DNA of 64,000 bases from Bin5 sp009843665 (GCA_965220285.1 OZ244818.1:5580001-5644000); one strand, 5' to 3'. Numbered from the stretch's first letter, positions 50,545 to 59,223 are shown. Notes: generated by a model not told the origin, from the letters alone. Numbers and translations are program-made.

Positions 50545-51381
50545 TCAGATGCCCATGCCACCGGTGACTTCGAGCACATGGCCGGTGATGTAGGATGCCA
50601 AGGGGGAAGCGATGAGGACGATGCCCGCAGCGGCTTCCTCGTCGGTGGCGGGTCTGCCGAGGGGGATACGCAGGTGAATGTCCTTGTCGAGCATCGAGCG
50701 TACCTTCTGGGGGATTCCCAGGACGACGTCGTGCCCCTGGATCTCGATTGATTCTTCCTGGAATTCCTGTGAGCGGGTCAAGCGTGTATCGATGAAACCG
50801 AAGGCGACTGCGTTGCATCGGATTCCCAGTCTGCCCCATTCCTTGGCGATGGTCTTGGTGAGTCCTACGATGCCCATTTTGCCGGCGGCGTAGTTGGCCT
50901 GGCCAAAATTGCCGTGCAATCCCGAGGTTGACGAGACGTTGACGATGCAGCGGTTGCTCAGGCTCCCCCCGGATTCCAATTCGGCCGCGGCGGCCGCACG
51001 CAGATAGGGGGCGGCGGCGCGGATCATTTTGAACGGCGCCGACAGGTGAACCTCGAGGATTGCCTGCCACTGTTCGTCGGTCAGATTGTGGGCCATGGCG
51101 TCCCAGGTATAGCCGGCATTGTTGACGACGACATTGAGCTTGCCGAAACTGTCGACGGCTGCCTGCATGAGCTGGTCCGGAAAACCGGACGCAGTGACAT
51201 CGCCGGGGACGGCTACGGCCTGGCCGCCTTGCGACAGGATGGCATTCACTGTTTCCGCGGCCATGCCGGTGTCAAGGTCGTTGACGACGACGCGGGCGCC
51301 CTGCTCTGCAAACTGCAGGGCGGCGCTGGCCCCGATGCCCCGACCCGCACCTGTTATTACTACCGTCTGGTCGTTGAACAT
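50545..51381 (-). CDS. SDR family oxidoreductase (FabG-like)
   Basis: Short-chain dehydrogenase (278 aa) with VVITGAGRGIGASAALQFAEQG, NNAGYTWDAM, catalytic Ser in VNVSSTSGLHGN, and YAAGKMGIVGLTKTIAKEWG, where the YxxxK motif reads YAAGK. It ends YITGHVLEVTGGMGI, the FabG-type C-terminus. An insert of about 12 residues (YLRAAAAAELESGG) follows helix 4. The start codon directly abuts an array of seven-base repeats, leaving no recognisable Shine-Dalgarno. A MaoC-like hydratase and another SDR lie upstream, suggesting acyl-CoA-type chemistry. Confidence 0.9.
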   Translation of the reverse strand: MFNDQTVVITGAGRGIGASAALQFAEQGARVVVNDLDTGMAAETVNAILSQGGQAVAVPGDVTASGFPDQLMQAAVDSFGKLNVVVNNAGYTWDAMAHNLTDEQWQAILEVHLSAPFKMIRAAAPYLRAAAAAELESGGSLSNRCIVNVSSTSGLHGNFGQANYAAGKMGIVGLTKTIAKEWGRLGIRCNAVAFGFIDTRLTRSQEFQEESIEIQGHDVVLGIPQKVRSMLDKDIHLRIPLGRPATDEEAAAGIVLIASPLASYITGHVLEVTGGMGI

Positions 51382-51382
51382 G

Positions 51383-51443
51383 GTTAGTGGTCAGTGGTCA
51401 GTGGTCAGTGGTCAGTGGTCAGTGGTCAGTGGTCAGTGGTCAG
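51383..51443. repeat. Heptamer tandem repeat abutting a start codon
   Basis: About eight units of GGTCAGT (first unit GGTTAGT) end directly next to the SDR start codon (complement of 51379-51381). On the coding strand this is repeated ACTGACC. It shares its unit with the array at 24399-24433. Short heptamer arrays are known in cyanobacteria (STRR elements); a relation is not shown. Confidence 0.85.
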
Positions 51444-51537
51444 AGAAAGTATAAATTGAAGGGCAGTGGGTGTGATAAGAAATCTCCTGTTGTCTTGCTG
51501 ATTCCTAGCGGCCATTTGGGACGGAACAGGCATTAAC

Positions 51538-52014
51538 TCAGTCTTCAAAATAGAGACGGGAGACCATTTCGGCGACGCAGGTGGGTTTCTCCACGCCTTC
51601 GATCTCAACGGTTACGTTGTGAATCAACTGCAGGCCGTTTCCCCTCACTTCCTCAACCGACTGGAGCTGGGTCCGGGCGCGAATTTTGGAGCCGGCGAGG
51701 AGCGGGTGAGGAAAGCGCACTCGATTGAGGCCGTAGTTGACAGTGAGGGCCACCCCGGGATACCTGGGCTTATCGGGTTGAACCATTCCGGTGAGGTGAG
51801 GAATGAGCGAGAGCGTGAAGAAGCCATGTGCGACCGTGGCGCCGAAGGGGGAGTCGCGTGCGGCCCGTTCCTCGTCGATGTGAATCCACTGATGGTCCAG
51901 TGTGGCGTCGGCGAAGCCGTTGATCATGTCCTGAGTAACAGTGAACCAGCCGCCGGAGGTGGATTCGGCGCCGATTTTCGATTGCAGGTCTTCGTATGCC
52001 GCTTGTCGGGACAT
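51538..52014 (-). CDS. MaoC-like hydratase
   Basis: Hot-dog-fold (R)-specific hydratase of the MaoC family (158 aa). The catalytic motif is DHQWIHIDEERAARDSPFGATVAHGFFTLSL, with the Asp/His pair that activates water for hydration of 2-enoyl-CoA. The ATG at 52014 was chosen because GGAG stands at good spacing; an earlier ATG (52029) is weaker. Neighbours on both sides are SDR genes, so a hydration-oxidation pair on acyl-CoA or similar thioesters is likely. Confidence 0.9.
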   Translation of the reverse strand: MSRQAAYEDLQSKIGAESTSGGWFTVTQDMINGFADATLDHQWIHIDEERAARDSPFGATVAHGFFTLSLIPHLTGMVQPDKPRYPGVALTVNYGLNRVRFPHPLLAGSKIRARTQLQSVEEVRGNGLQLIHNVTVEIEGVEKPTCVAEMVSRLYFED

Positions 52015-52045
52015 CGTTTTCTCCATCATTGTGTCTGTGCGCTTG

Positions 52046-52795
52046 TCAGGCGGTCATGCCGCCGTCGAGGTTTATCGCCTGCCCGGTGATAAAGCGAGAC
52101 TGGTCTGAGCAAAGCCAGACGATTGCATCAGCGATGTCTCGCGGCTTACCAAAGCGGCGCATGGGGATGCGTTCGAGCATCTTTTCCGCCCTACCGGGGT
52201 TACCGGCGATGAGCGGATTGAACAGAGGCGTTTCGGTGAAGACTGGGCAGACAGCGTTGACGCGAATGTTGTGGCGTGCGACTTCCTGTGCGGCGACGCG
52301 GGTCAGTCCGATAACGGCGTGCTTTGAGGCGGTGTAAGCAGCCTGGTTGGGGAGTCCGAGTTTGCCCGCCAGCGAAGCAACGTTTACGATCGACCCGCCC
52401 TGCCCGGTCATGGTACCGATCTCTTCCTGCATGCAGTAGAAGACGCCAGTGAGATTCACCGCCAGCACTCTATCCCAGCCTTCGTGCGGGTAGGAGCGCA
52501 GGGGTTCCCAAGGCCCGCCGATCCCTGCATTGTTGACTGCGAAGTCGAGGCGGTCGAAACGGCTTACGGCCTGCTGAACGAGCCGGGCCACATCCTGGGG
52601 GTCGGATACTTCGCATCTTACGAACAGTCCGTCCGCGCCGCACGCCTGCACCTGGTCCACCGTGTCCCGGCCGCCTTCGGAGTCGACGTCGGCGACAACG
52701 ACAGATGCGCCGAGTTCTGCGAAGCGCAGTGCCGTTTCGCGACCAATTCCCGAGGCGGCGCCGGTTACCAGCGCTACATTCTTGTTGAAGTTCAT
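52046..52795 (-). CDS. SDR family oxidoreductase
   Basis: Classical short-chain dehydrogenase (249 aa): ALVTGAASGIGRETALRFAELGA, VVADVDSEGG (Asp after the second strand favours NAD over NADP), NNAGIGGPW, catalytic Ser in VNVASLAGKLGL, YTASKHAVIGLTRVAAQE, and the C-terminal FITGQAINLDGGMTA. Every residue expected for activity is present. It lies 31 bases before the MaoC-like gene and 15 bases after the solute-binding lipoprotein gene on the same strand, so it is probably part of the same transcript as the hydratase. Confidence 0.92.
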   Translation of the reverse strand: MNFNKNVALVTGAASGIGRETALRFAELGASVVVADVDSEGGRDTVDQVQACGADGLFVRCEVSDPQDVARLVQQAVSRFDRLDFAVNNAGIGGPWEPLRSYPHEGWDRVLAVNLTGVFYCMQEEIGTMTGQGGSIVNVASLAGKLGLPNQAAYTASKHAVIGLTRVAAQEVARHNIRVNAVCPVFTETPLFNPLIAGNPGRAEKMLERIPMRRFGKPRDIADAIVWLCSDQSRFITGQAINLDGGMTA

Positions 52796-52810
52796 TTTTG
52801 TCGCTTTCAG

Positions 52811-54127
52811 TCAGGGGCTGGAAGAGTGGGAAGAGCCCGGGACCGGTTCGTTTGCCGTTTCCTGTAGAGTTTCGCCCAATTCCTGCAGTTCAGCAAAAAA
52901 GTCAGGTGCTTCGACGGTTGCAGCGAACAGATGGACCATCCCGCGATTGAAGCTGTTCAGAAAGATGCCGAATCCGTGTGGGAGTTGCCATACCCTAGCG
53001 GATGCGACAGCGTCAGCAAAAGGGACGAGTTCGGGAAAGTTCCTCTTCCAGTCGTCTCTCTGCCGGTTCTGAGCAGGCATCCAACCGCCGTCGTTGGGCA
53101 GGGAGCCGACGACATCGGGACCGCTGAGGAAGGCGGCCAGCTCAAACGCGTCTTTCTTGCTCGTGGATGAGGTAGAAACAGCATAGCAGCTGGTGAAGGC
53201 CACCGAAGTGTTCAACCCGGCAGGGCCTGCGGGGATAGGCGCTACGGTGTATTGGTAGGCCGGGAACTGGGTCTCAAAGTAGGGAGCGATCCAGTTCCCC
53301 TCAATAGTCAGCCCGCCTTTGCCCTTAGCCAGCACTTCTCCTGCCCATTCGTTGTTGGACTCACCTGCATGACCAGCGAAGTTGTCGCGAAAGATCTGGA
53401 TGTACCAGTCCATGGCTGCTGCGGCGGCCGGAGAGTCGATGGAAAGGCCGCCGTTTTCGTCGATGATTGTACCACCGGCACCATAGAGGAATGGAAGCCA
53501 GCGGGAAAGATCGGGCGCCTCGATGAATCCGAAGCGGTTGCGCTCCACGTCAGTCATGCCGACAGCAGCCTCTCTCAGCGACTCCCAACTGGCTGGGGGA
53601 GGGAGGCCCAAGGCTTCCAGTCCGGCGCTGTCGTAGACCAGTGCCAGGGTACGCACCTCCCTGGGCAGGCAGTAGCGCAGCGACACGTTCTCTTCGATTG
53701 GCCAGGTGAAGGCTGCGGCCAGTTGAGGGGGGTAATCTGCCGGGTCGAGGAGACCCTCCTCCGCGGGGGCGAGCAATCCTTGATGGGCTAGCTCGGGGAA
53801 GAGAAAGGCGGTGACGACAACCAGGTCCGGGGGGTCCTCCCCGGACAGCATGTCAACGAGCTCCTGGTTATAGGCAGGAGAGGTGGAGAGTTCGACAGGA
53901 AGCTGCTTGCCTTCAGCCCAAGAGTTGATCTGATTCTGAAGGGCCTCTGTAGTCGGGCCTTCTTCGGGGAAGAAGAGTTTGAGAGGGCTTGCCGCGTCGC
54001 GGGACTCACTCCGTAGTTGCAGGAAAGGGAGTTCTGGCAGGCGTGGACGGAAGGGCAGCGCGTCACAACCGCTTAACAGCGCTGCCATGAGCAGAAGACC
54101 GAAGTGCAGCGACAGGCGCCGTGACAC
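52811..54127 (-). CDS. Family 1 extracellular solute-binding lipoprotein (orphan)
   Basis: ABC-importer receptor of the sugar-binding type (438 aa from the GTG at 54127). This start gives a normal lipoprotein signal, RRLSLHFGLLLMAALLSGC, and avoids overlap with gcvH; the frame is open to an ATG at 54214, which would leave a 45-residue charged leader. The mature part has LFFPEEGPTTEALQNQINSWAEG, DPPDLVVVTAFLFPELAHQGLL, KGKGGLTIEGNWIAPYFE and FTSCYAVSTSSTSKKDAFELAAFL. No permease or ATPase gene is adjacent, so it must work with a transporter encoded elsewhere. The substrate is not identifiable. Confidence 0.87.
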   Translation of the reverse strand: MSRRLSLHFGLLLMAALLSGCDALPFRPRLPELPFLQLRSESRDAASPLKLFFPEEGPTTEALQNQINSWAEGKQLPVELSTSPAYNQELVDMLSGEDPPDLVVVTAFLFPELAHQGLLAPAEEGLLDPADYPPQLAAAFTWPIEENVSLRYCLPREVRTLALVYDSAGLEALGLPPPASWESLREAAVGMTDVERNRFGFIEAPDLSRWLPFLYGAGGTIIDENGGLSIDSPAAAAAMDWYIQIFRDNFAGHAGESNNEWAGEVLAKGKGGLTIEGNWIAPYFETQFPAYQYTVAPIPAGPAGLNTSVAFTSCYAVSTSSTSKKDAFELAAFLSGPDVVGSLPNDGGWMPAQNRQRDDWKRNFPELVPFADAVASARVWQLPHGFGIFLNSFNRGMVHLFAATVEAPDFFAELQELGETLQETANEPVPGSSHSSSP

Positions 54128-54179
54128 GATATGCCAGAGCGCAGCGCCTATTCTGGGGTTGCACCTGCGCGGCCTTGCA

Positions 54180-54572
54180 TCACTGCTGACTATCAACGAA
54201 CGCTGAATAGGCATCGGCGTCCATCAGTTTCTCAAGTTCGGCCCCGTCTTCGACTTCTATCTTGAGGAACCAGGCACCGTAGGGGTCAGTGTTGACCAGT
54301 TCGGGCGTATCGTTCAACTCTTCATTGACGGCGGAGACTGAACCGGTTACGGGGGCGTATATGTCCTCTGCGGCTTTGACTGATTCGACGACGGCGACTG
54401 CTTCACCGGCGGATACTGCCAGACCGACATCCGGCAGCTCAACAAATACGATGTCGCTCATCATGTCCTGGGCGGCATCACTGATTCCGACAACGACCTG
54501 GGAATCTTCCTGGCGGGCCCATTCGTGGGTGTCGGCATATTTCAGGTTGGGTTCGTAGTGGTAGGATGACAT
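54180..54572 (-). CDS. gcvH: Glycine cleavage system H protein
   Basis: Lipoyl carrier of the glycine cleavage complex (130 aa). It opens LKYADTHEWARQE, has the lipoylated Lys66 in VVESVKAAEDIYAPVTG, and ends with NTDPYGAWFLKIEVED. The ATG at 54572 follows GAAGGG; an upstream TTG is less likely. The P, T and L proteins are not in the window. Since H proteins can also serve lipoate relay to other complexes, a role apart from glycine cleavage is possible here. Confidence 0.93.
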   Translation of the reverse strand: MSSYHYEPNLKYADTHEWARQEDSQVVVGISDAAQDMMSDIVFVELPDVGLAVSAGEAVAVVESVKAAEDIYAPVTGSVSAVNEELNDTPELVNTDPYGAWFLKIEVEDGAELEKLMDADAYSAFVDSQQ

Positions 54573-54704
54573 CGAGTTCTTCCCTTCTTTCAAGTGGCAC
54601 CGGTGTGCGGATGGGCAGCTAGCAAAGCCTTGCGGCCTTCAGTTACATAGATGGCCCTGTTAAGGCGTTCTGCCTGCAAGCATCCCGCCCCCTCGACCGT
54701 TCGA

Positions 54705-57700
54705 TCAGGCTTTTTTCAGGCCAACAGAGACTTCCTCTTCGCCCAGAGCAAACGAAACGGTCTCAATGTCAGAGATTTGGCCGAAATCGGAGGTCAATCC
54801 GACTTCCAACGTCAAAGTCTCTGACAGTATGTAGTCTTGATGTGCAGACAACAGGCTGCTCAAGAGCGGCGTATCCGGAAGAGTCAGGATGATGCGGTCG
54901 CTGATTTCGAGAGCTGAGTCTTTTCTGAGCTGCTGAACGCGGCGCACCAGCTCACGTGCGTGGCCCTCCAATTCGAGCTCGGGGGTAAGGGTGGTGGTGA
55001 CGGCCACGAGGTAGCCACTGTCCTCGGCTACGGCAAGGCCGGCGCGCGGCGTGCGGCGCACCTCTACGTCCTCCGGCTCAACGACATAGTCCTGGCCTTC
55101 GCCTGGCACGGTGACCGATTCACCGGCGTCGAAGCGGGCGGCCAGCTCGCGCTGGTCCTCCTGGGCGAAGCTGTTCCTGATCACAGGGTAGCCGCGGCCG
55201 TATTTCTGGCCAAGTTGCCTGGGCAGCGGAAAGACCGATACGTCGACGAGGTCGCCAACTTCAGCGGCGAAACGAAGCTCTTTAGCGTTCAACTCGGTGA
55301 GGAGCAGATCTTTCAGACGCTGCAGTCCGGCGTTTTCTTCATCTGAGCGCGTGCGAACTACGACACTTTGAACGGGCTGGCGCACCTTCAGGGCGACAGA
55401 CTCCCTTGCGGCGCGTCCCAGCGTCGTTGCCTTTTGCGCAAGGGCCATGTCGGCATGGAGGCGGTCGTCGATTGCAGACTCGTCAAACTGCGGCCACGTC
55501 GCCAGATGGACGGAGTCCGGCGCCCCGGGTTCGATGCGGGCGACCAGATTCTGGTAGATTTCTTCGGAGATGAAAGGGATGGCCGGAGCCAGCAGCTTCG
55601 ACACAGTGACGAGCGTGTCACGAAGCGTGGACAGGGCAGCGGCGTCGCCGTCCCAGAAACGGCGGCGGTTGAGGCGCACATACCAGTTGCTAAGTTCGTC
55701 GACGAAGTCGGCTACAGGCCGGGTAGCGGCGGTGACGTCGTAGGCCTCATAGGCTGCGGTCACATCGCGAACGAGGCGGTTGAGCTCGGACCGGAGCCAT
55801 CGATCCTGGATTGCGGCTTCGTCGGATAGCTTCGCCCCGTTGGGACCTTCATCGCCGCCGTTATTGTCATTCTGAAGATTGGCGTAGACCACGAAAAAGC
55901 TGTAAGTGTTCCAGAGCGTATTCAGAAAACGGCGCTTCACCTCCGCCACAAGGTTGCCGCTGAAGCGGCGGGCGTTTCCGGGTGGTCCGGCGGTATACAT
56001 GTACCAGCGGGTTGCGTCGGCGCCGTGTTCGGCAAAGACCTGCCAAGGGTTTACAACGTTACCCCTGGACTTGCTCATTTTGGAACCGTCTTCGGCGAGG
56101 ATGTGGCCGAGGCAGATGACGTTTTTGAAGGCAGGCCGGTCGAAGAGCAGCGTGCTGACGGCGTGCAGCGTGTAGAACCAGCCGCGAGTCTGATCGATGG
56201 CCTCGCAGATGTAGTCGGCCTGCTTGTAGGTTTCCCACTCGTCCTGGTTGGAGAAGGGGTAGTGCCATTGGGCGACGGGCATGGAGCCGCTGTCGAACCA
56301 GACGTCGCAGAGTTCGCTGACGCGGCGCATGGTGCCGCCGTCGGGGGCGGGCCAGGTGATATCGTCGACGTGGGGCCTGTGGAGGTCCAGTTCGCTGAGG
56401 TCGCGGCCGCTCTTTTGGGCGAGTTCGGCGACGCTGCCGATACATTCCGTGTAGTCGCTGCCGGGGGCGTCGCTCTTCCAGATCGGAATGGGGGTAGCCC
56501 AGTAGCGATCGCGGCCGAGTGCCCAGTCGACGTTGTTCTCGAGCCAGCGGCCGAAGCGCCCGCTGCGGATGTGGTCGGGAACCCAGTTGATGGTGTTGTT
56601 CAAGGCGACCAGGCGGTCCTTGAATTCACTGGTGCGCAGATACCAGGTCTCCTTGGCCCAGTAGATGAGAGGGGTCTCGCAGCGCCAGCAGAAGGGGTAG
56701 GTATGTTCGTAGGTGCCGGCCTTGTAGAGGAGCCCCCTTTCCTCCAGATCGGAGGTGATGCCGGGGTCGGCCTCTTTGACGAAGAGACCGGCCCAGGGGG
56801 TTACCTCCGGTTTGAAGCTGCCGGTGGCGTCAACGGTTTGGAAGACCGGTAGTTTGTGCGCCTGCCCGATTGCGAGGTCGTCGGCGCCGAAAGCGGGCGC
56901 GATGTGGACGATGCCGGTGCCGTCGGACGTGCTGACAAAGTCGGCGGCGATGACGTAGGCGTAGCGCTCCTCTACGGGAGGCCCAAAGCTGAAGAGGGGC
57001 TCATACTCCTTGCCCACAAGGGCGGCGCCTTTCAACTCTGTCAACAAGGCGTAGCCCGGCTCCAGGACGACCTCAGCCAACTCTTTGGCCACATAGAGAA
57101 CGGCACCGGAAGCGTCCTGCACTTTGACATAGTCGATGTCCTCGCCGACGGCGAGGGCCGCGTTTCCCGGCAGCGTCCAGGGCGTTGTTGTCCAGGCCAG
57201 GAGATAGGCATTTTCCTCGCCTTTAAGGGCGAACTTGACGTAGATACTGGGGTCGACGGTCCCTTCCTGGTAGCCGAGCGAGAGTTCATGGCTGCTGAGG
57301 GGGGTGCCGCAGCGGGGGCAGTAGGGGACGACCTTGTACCCTTCGAAGAGAAGACCCTTGTCCCAGAGCTGTTTCAGAATCCACCAGAGGGATTGGACGT
57401 ACTGGTTGTTCATGGTCACATAGGCGTCTTCGAGACTTACCCAGAAGGCCATTCTTTCGGTGAGGGCCTCCCAATCGCTGAGGTATTCCCAGACCGATTC
57501 CCTGCACATCTGGTTGAACCTGGCGACGCCGTACTCTTCGATCTGTTCCTTTCCGGTGAGACCGAGCTGCTTTTCGACTTCGAGCTCAACGGGAAGGCCG
57601 TGGGTGTCCCAGCCGCCCTTGCGCAGCACATGATAGCCCTGCATCGTCTTGTAGCGGGGAAACATGTCTTTGAAGGCGCGCGCGAGGACATGGTGGATGC

Positions 57701-57920
57701 CGGGCCGGCCGTTGGCGGTCGGCGGCCCTTCGAAGAAGACGTACTCCGGGCCGCCCTCGCGTTCCTGCATGGAGCGCTGGAAGACGTTCTTGTCTTTCCA
57801 AAGTCTCAGGATGGCCTCCTCCATGTCGGGAAAGGAGACGCTGGCGGGAACCTCATTGAATGTGGTCCGCTGCGATCTGCCGTTGGTCGGGGCAACCGCT
57901 CCTGCGAATGTCTGTGTCAT
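54705..57920 (-). CDS. ileS: Isoleucyl-tRNA synthetase (IleS2-type)
   Basis: Charges tRNA-Ile (1071 aa). The class I HIGH position reads GIHH in EGPPTANGRPGIHHVLARAFKDMF (about residue 77), the form seen in the type-2, eukaryote-like IleRS group. The large CP1 editing domain is present (TTPWTLPGNAALAV, DGTGIVHIAPAFGADD). The catalytic loop is KMSKSRGNVVNPW (about residue 613), and the anticodon-binding domain includes RFWDGD. Type-2 enzymes are typically less sensitive to mupirocin. The ATG at 57920 has AGAGGA upstream; the longer frame to 58091 runs into the preceding gene. It is downstream of an AlaX-like gene, with a T-box leader ahead of both. Confidence 0.95.
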   Translation of the reverse strand: MTQTFAGAVAPTNGRSQRTTFNEVPASVSFPDMEEAILRLWKDKNVFQRSMQEREGGPEYVFFEGPPTANGRPGIHHVLARAFKDMFPRYKTMQGYHVLRKGGWDTHGLPVELEVEKQLGLTGKEQIEEYGVARFNQMCRESVWEYLSDWEALTERMAFWVSLEDAYVTMNNQYVQSLWWILKQLWDKGLLFEGYKVVPYCPRCGTPLSSHELSLGYQEGTVDPSIYVKFALKGEENAYLLAWTTTPWTLPGNAALAVGEDIDYVKVQDASGAVLYVAKELAEVVLEPGYALLTELKGAALVGKEYEPLFSFGPPVEERYAYVIAADFVSTSDGTGIVHIAPAFGADDLAIGQAHKLPVFQTVDATGSFKPEVTPWAGLFVKEADPGITSDLEERGLLYKAGTYEHTYPFCWRCETPLIYWAKETWYLRTSEFKDRLVALNNTINWVPDHIRSGRFGRWLENNVDWALGRDRYWATPIPIWKSDAPGSDYTECIGSVAELAQKSGRDLSELDLHRPHVDDITWPAPDGGTMRRVSELCDVWFDSGSMPVAQWHYPFSNQDEWETYKQADYICEAIDQTRGWFYTLHAVSTLLFDRPAFKNVICLGHILAEDGSKMSKSRGNVVNPWQVFAEHGADATRWYMYTAGPPGNARRFSGNLVAEVKRRFLNTLWNTYSFFVVYANLQNDNNGGDEGPNGAKLSDEAAIQDRWLRSELNRLVRDVTAAYEAYDVTAATRPVADFVDELSNWYVRLNRRRFWDGDAAALSTLRDTLVTVSKLLAPAIPFISEEIYQNLVARIEPGAPDSVHLATWPQFDESAIDDRLHADMALAQKATTLGRAARESVALKVRQPVQSVVVRTRSDEENAGLQRLKDLLLTELNAKELRFAAEVGDLVDVSVFPLPRQLGQKYGRGYPVIRNSFAQEDQRELAARFDAGESVTVPGEGQDYVVEPEDVEVRRTPRAGLAVAEDSGYLVAVTTTLTPELELEGHARELVRRVQQLRKDSALEISDRIILTLPDTPLLSSLLSAHQDYILSETLTLEVGLTSDFGQISDIETVSFALGEEEVSVGLKKA

Positions 57921-57963
57921 GTGAGTATCCTCTGGCATTCGTGGAAGCCAATTCGTGCGAGGC

Positions 57964-58704
57964 TCAGGCTTCACCGATCTCCACGTATATTCGCTTGTTG
58001 ATGGCGCCCTTGCTGCGGTAGTCGACCACGCGCATAACGCCGACTTCGCTCGTGTTTCCGGCATGTGTGCCGCCGTCGGCCTGGAGATCAAGGCCTTTCA
58101 GCTCGACGGTCCTCACTTGCTTGATCTGCTTGGGCAGAAGATTGATCTTAGTTCGAATCAGGTCCGGTATCCGGAAGGCTTCCTCACGGGGCAGGGTCCT
58201 GGTGGATACCGGGCGGGCGGCCTCGATCTCGGTGTTGCATTTACTCTCGATGGCCGCTACGAGATCGCCGCTCATGGCCTCGAATTCGAAGTCCATGCGC
58301 CCGCTGCCGGGCTTCATGTCACCGCCGGTCACGGATGCGCCGTAGTCGCGCCAGACGACACCGCACAGGATGTGCATGGCGGTGTGCGTGCGCATGAGCA
58401 GGTAGCGACGTTCCCAGTCGAGGTCGCCGTGGACCTTCTGTCCGGGCCTAATCGGAATGGACTCTCCCTTTTTGCCGTCGAGGGTATGCCAAATGCGTCC
58501 TGCTTCTTTCTTCACCCTGCTGACGCCGAGCCTGCGGTAGTCGACAGTGAGCCAGCCGGTATCGTTGGGCTGACCGCCGCCGCCTGGGTAGAAGGCGGTG
58601 CGGTCGAGGGCGACGCGCAGCTGTCCGTCTTTCTTGTCGACGGCTGTGATAGCGGCGTCGAACTGGCGAAGGTAGGCATCGTCGTAAAAGAGTTCGGCGG
58701 TCAT
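57964..58704 (-). CDS. AlaX-like trans-editing protein
   Basis: Stand-alone homologue of the alanyl-tRNA synthetase editing domain (246 aa from the ATG at 58704). Such proteins remove Ser or Gly from mischarged tRNA-Ala. The N-terminal beta-barrel motif DRTAFYPGGGGQPNDTGW is clear. The metal-binding HxxxH is HTAMH (in LMRTHTAMHILCGVV). The second site is ADGGTHAGNTSEVG, with the His kept but an Asp-Gly in place of the Cys of AlaRS. It lies 43 bases before ileS and behind the T-box, so its expression is probably tied to tRNA charging. Confidence 0.88.
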   Translation of the reverse strand: MTAELFYDDAYLRQFDAAITAVDKKDGQLRVALDRTAFYPGGGGQPNDTGWLTVDYRRLGVSRVKKEAGRIWHTLDGKKGESIPIRPGQKVHGDLDWERRYLLMRTHTAMHILCGVVWRDYGASVTGGDMKPGSGRMDFEFEAMSGDLVAAIESKCNTEIEAARPVSTRTLPREEAFRIPDLIRTKINLLPKQIKQVRTVELKGLDLQADGGTHAGNTSEVGVMRVVDYRSKGAINKRIYVEIGEA

Positions 58705-58754
58705 CGTTTTGTTGCTCCAGTTACTGGCCTGACAGACGTTTCTCATCTATGACA

Positions 58755-59059
58755 TGCGAAAGCCCGTCCCTGATCAGGGACGGGCTGAAAGGTCCGCGGT
58801 ACCACCCTGCTTCCCGGTGCTGCGACCGGGCTGCTTTAGTGCCGGAGGACAGGCTGGCTGTTTCTCTGGCCGTGAGAGTAACGGTTCACGACACCGGCGA
58901 CGTCTAATGGGCGGTTGGGCGCTTTTTCGGGTCGCGGCTCGGGAGGGATTTTGGCTGACGCAGCGGGTCGCCCGGCTTTCACCGTCCCGGGCTCGCTGGG
59001 GACCTTACGGCAGGTATTCGTCTCCGTCGATGCCGATGGTGTTATCGGTTGAACAGAAC
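58755..59059 (-). promoter_or_regulatory. T-box leader (tRNA-sensing riboswitch) for alaX-ileS
   Basis: The minus-strand RNA contains the T-box core AGGGTGGTACCGCGG (complement of 58794-58808), in which UGGU can pair with an ACCA tRNA end. Discriminator A fits tRNA-Ile and also tRNA-Ala. It is followed by a terminator with a perfect 13-bp arm (58761-58786, AGCCCGTCCCTGA and its complement) and UUUC. About 250 bases of upstream structure fit Stem I. I could not place the specifier codon. By family knowledge uncharged tRNA stabilises the antiterminator and lets transcription proceed into the synthetase gene. Confidence 0.88.
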
Positions 59060-59065
59060 GCGGCA

Positions 59066-59094
59066 ATTGTAACCGGGGGATGCGTGTTTGTCAA
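59066..59094 (-). promoter_or_regulatory. Promoter for the T-box transcript
   Basis: Minus strand: TTGACA (59089-59094), 17-base spacer, TACAAT (59066-59071, five of six). The transcript would start near 59058, right at the 5' edge of the T-box leader. Confidence 0.8.
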
Positions 59095-59198
59095 TTTGGG
59101 GGCTTTGCGTGTGAATTAGGCTTTCAGGAGAGAAGGGTCAAGTGGGAACGGTGCGGCGGCGGTGGGCGATATAGCGATCAGGCATTTGGGGAGGCAGA

Positions 59199-59223
59199 GG
59201 GCAGGCACAAGGCCTGCCCCTAC
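59199..59223. repeat. REP-like palindrome
   Basis: GGGCAGGC-ACAAG-GCCTGCCC followed by CTAC. The first 22 bases are identical to the copy at 47967. Placed between the T-box promoter and the end of the CNNM gene. Confidence 0.7.

Noticed and set aside
51383..51443. Heptamer array as a possible CRISPR
   Set aside because: Units are 7 bases, contiguous and without spacers; no cas gene is present in the window.
54573..54704. Glycine riboswitch upstream of gcvH
   Set aside because: The 132-base gap after ileS is too short for a tandem glycine aptamer and shows no conserved aptamer core.
56856..58001. Plus-strand open frame of 381 codons across ileS
   Set aside because: Antisense to IleRS catalytic and editing domains; Val/Gly/Ala/Glu-rich composition typical of shadow frames.
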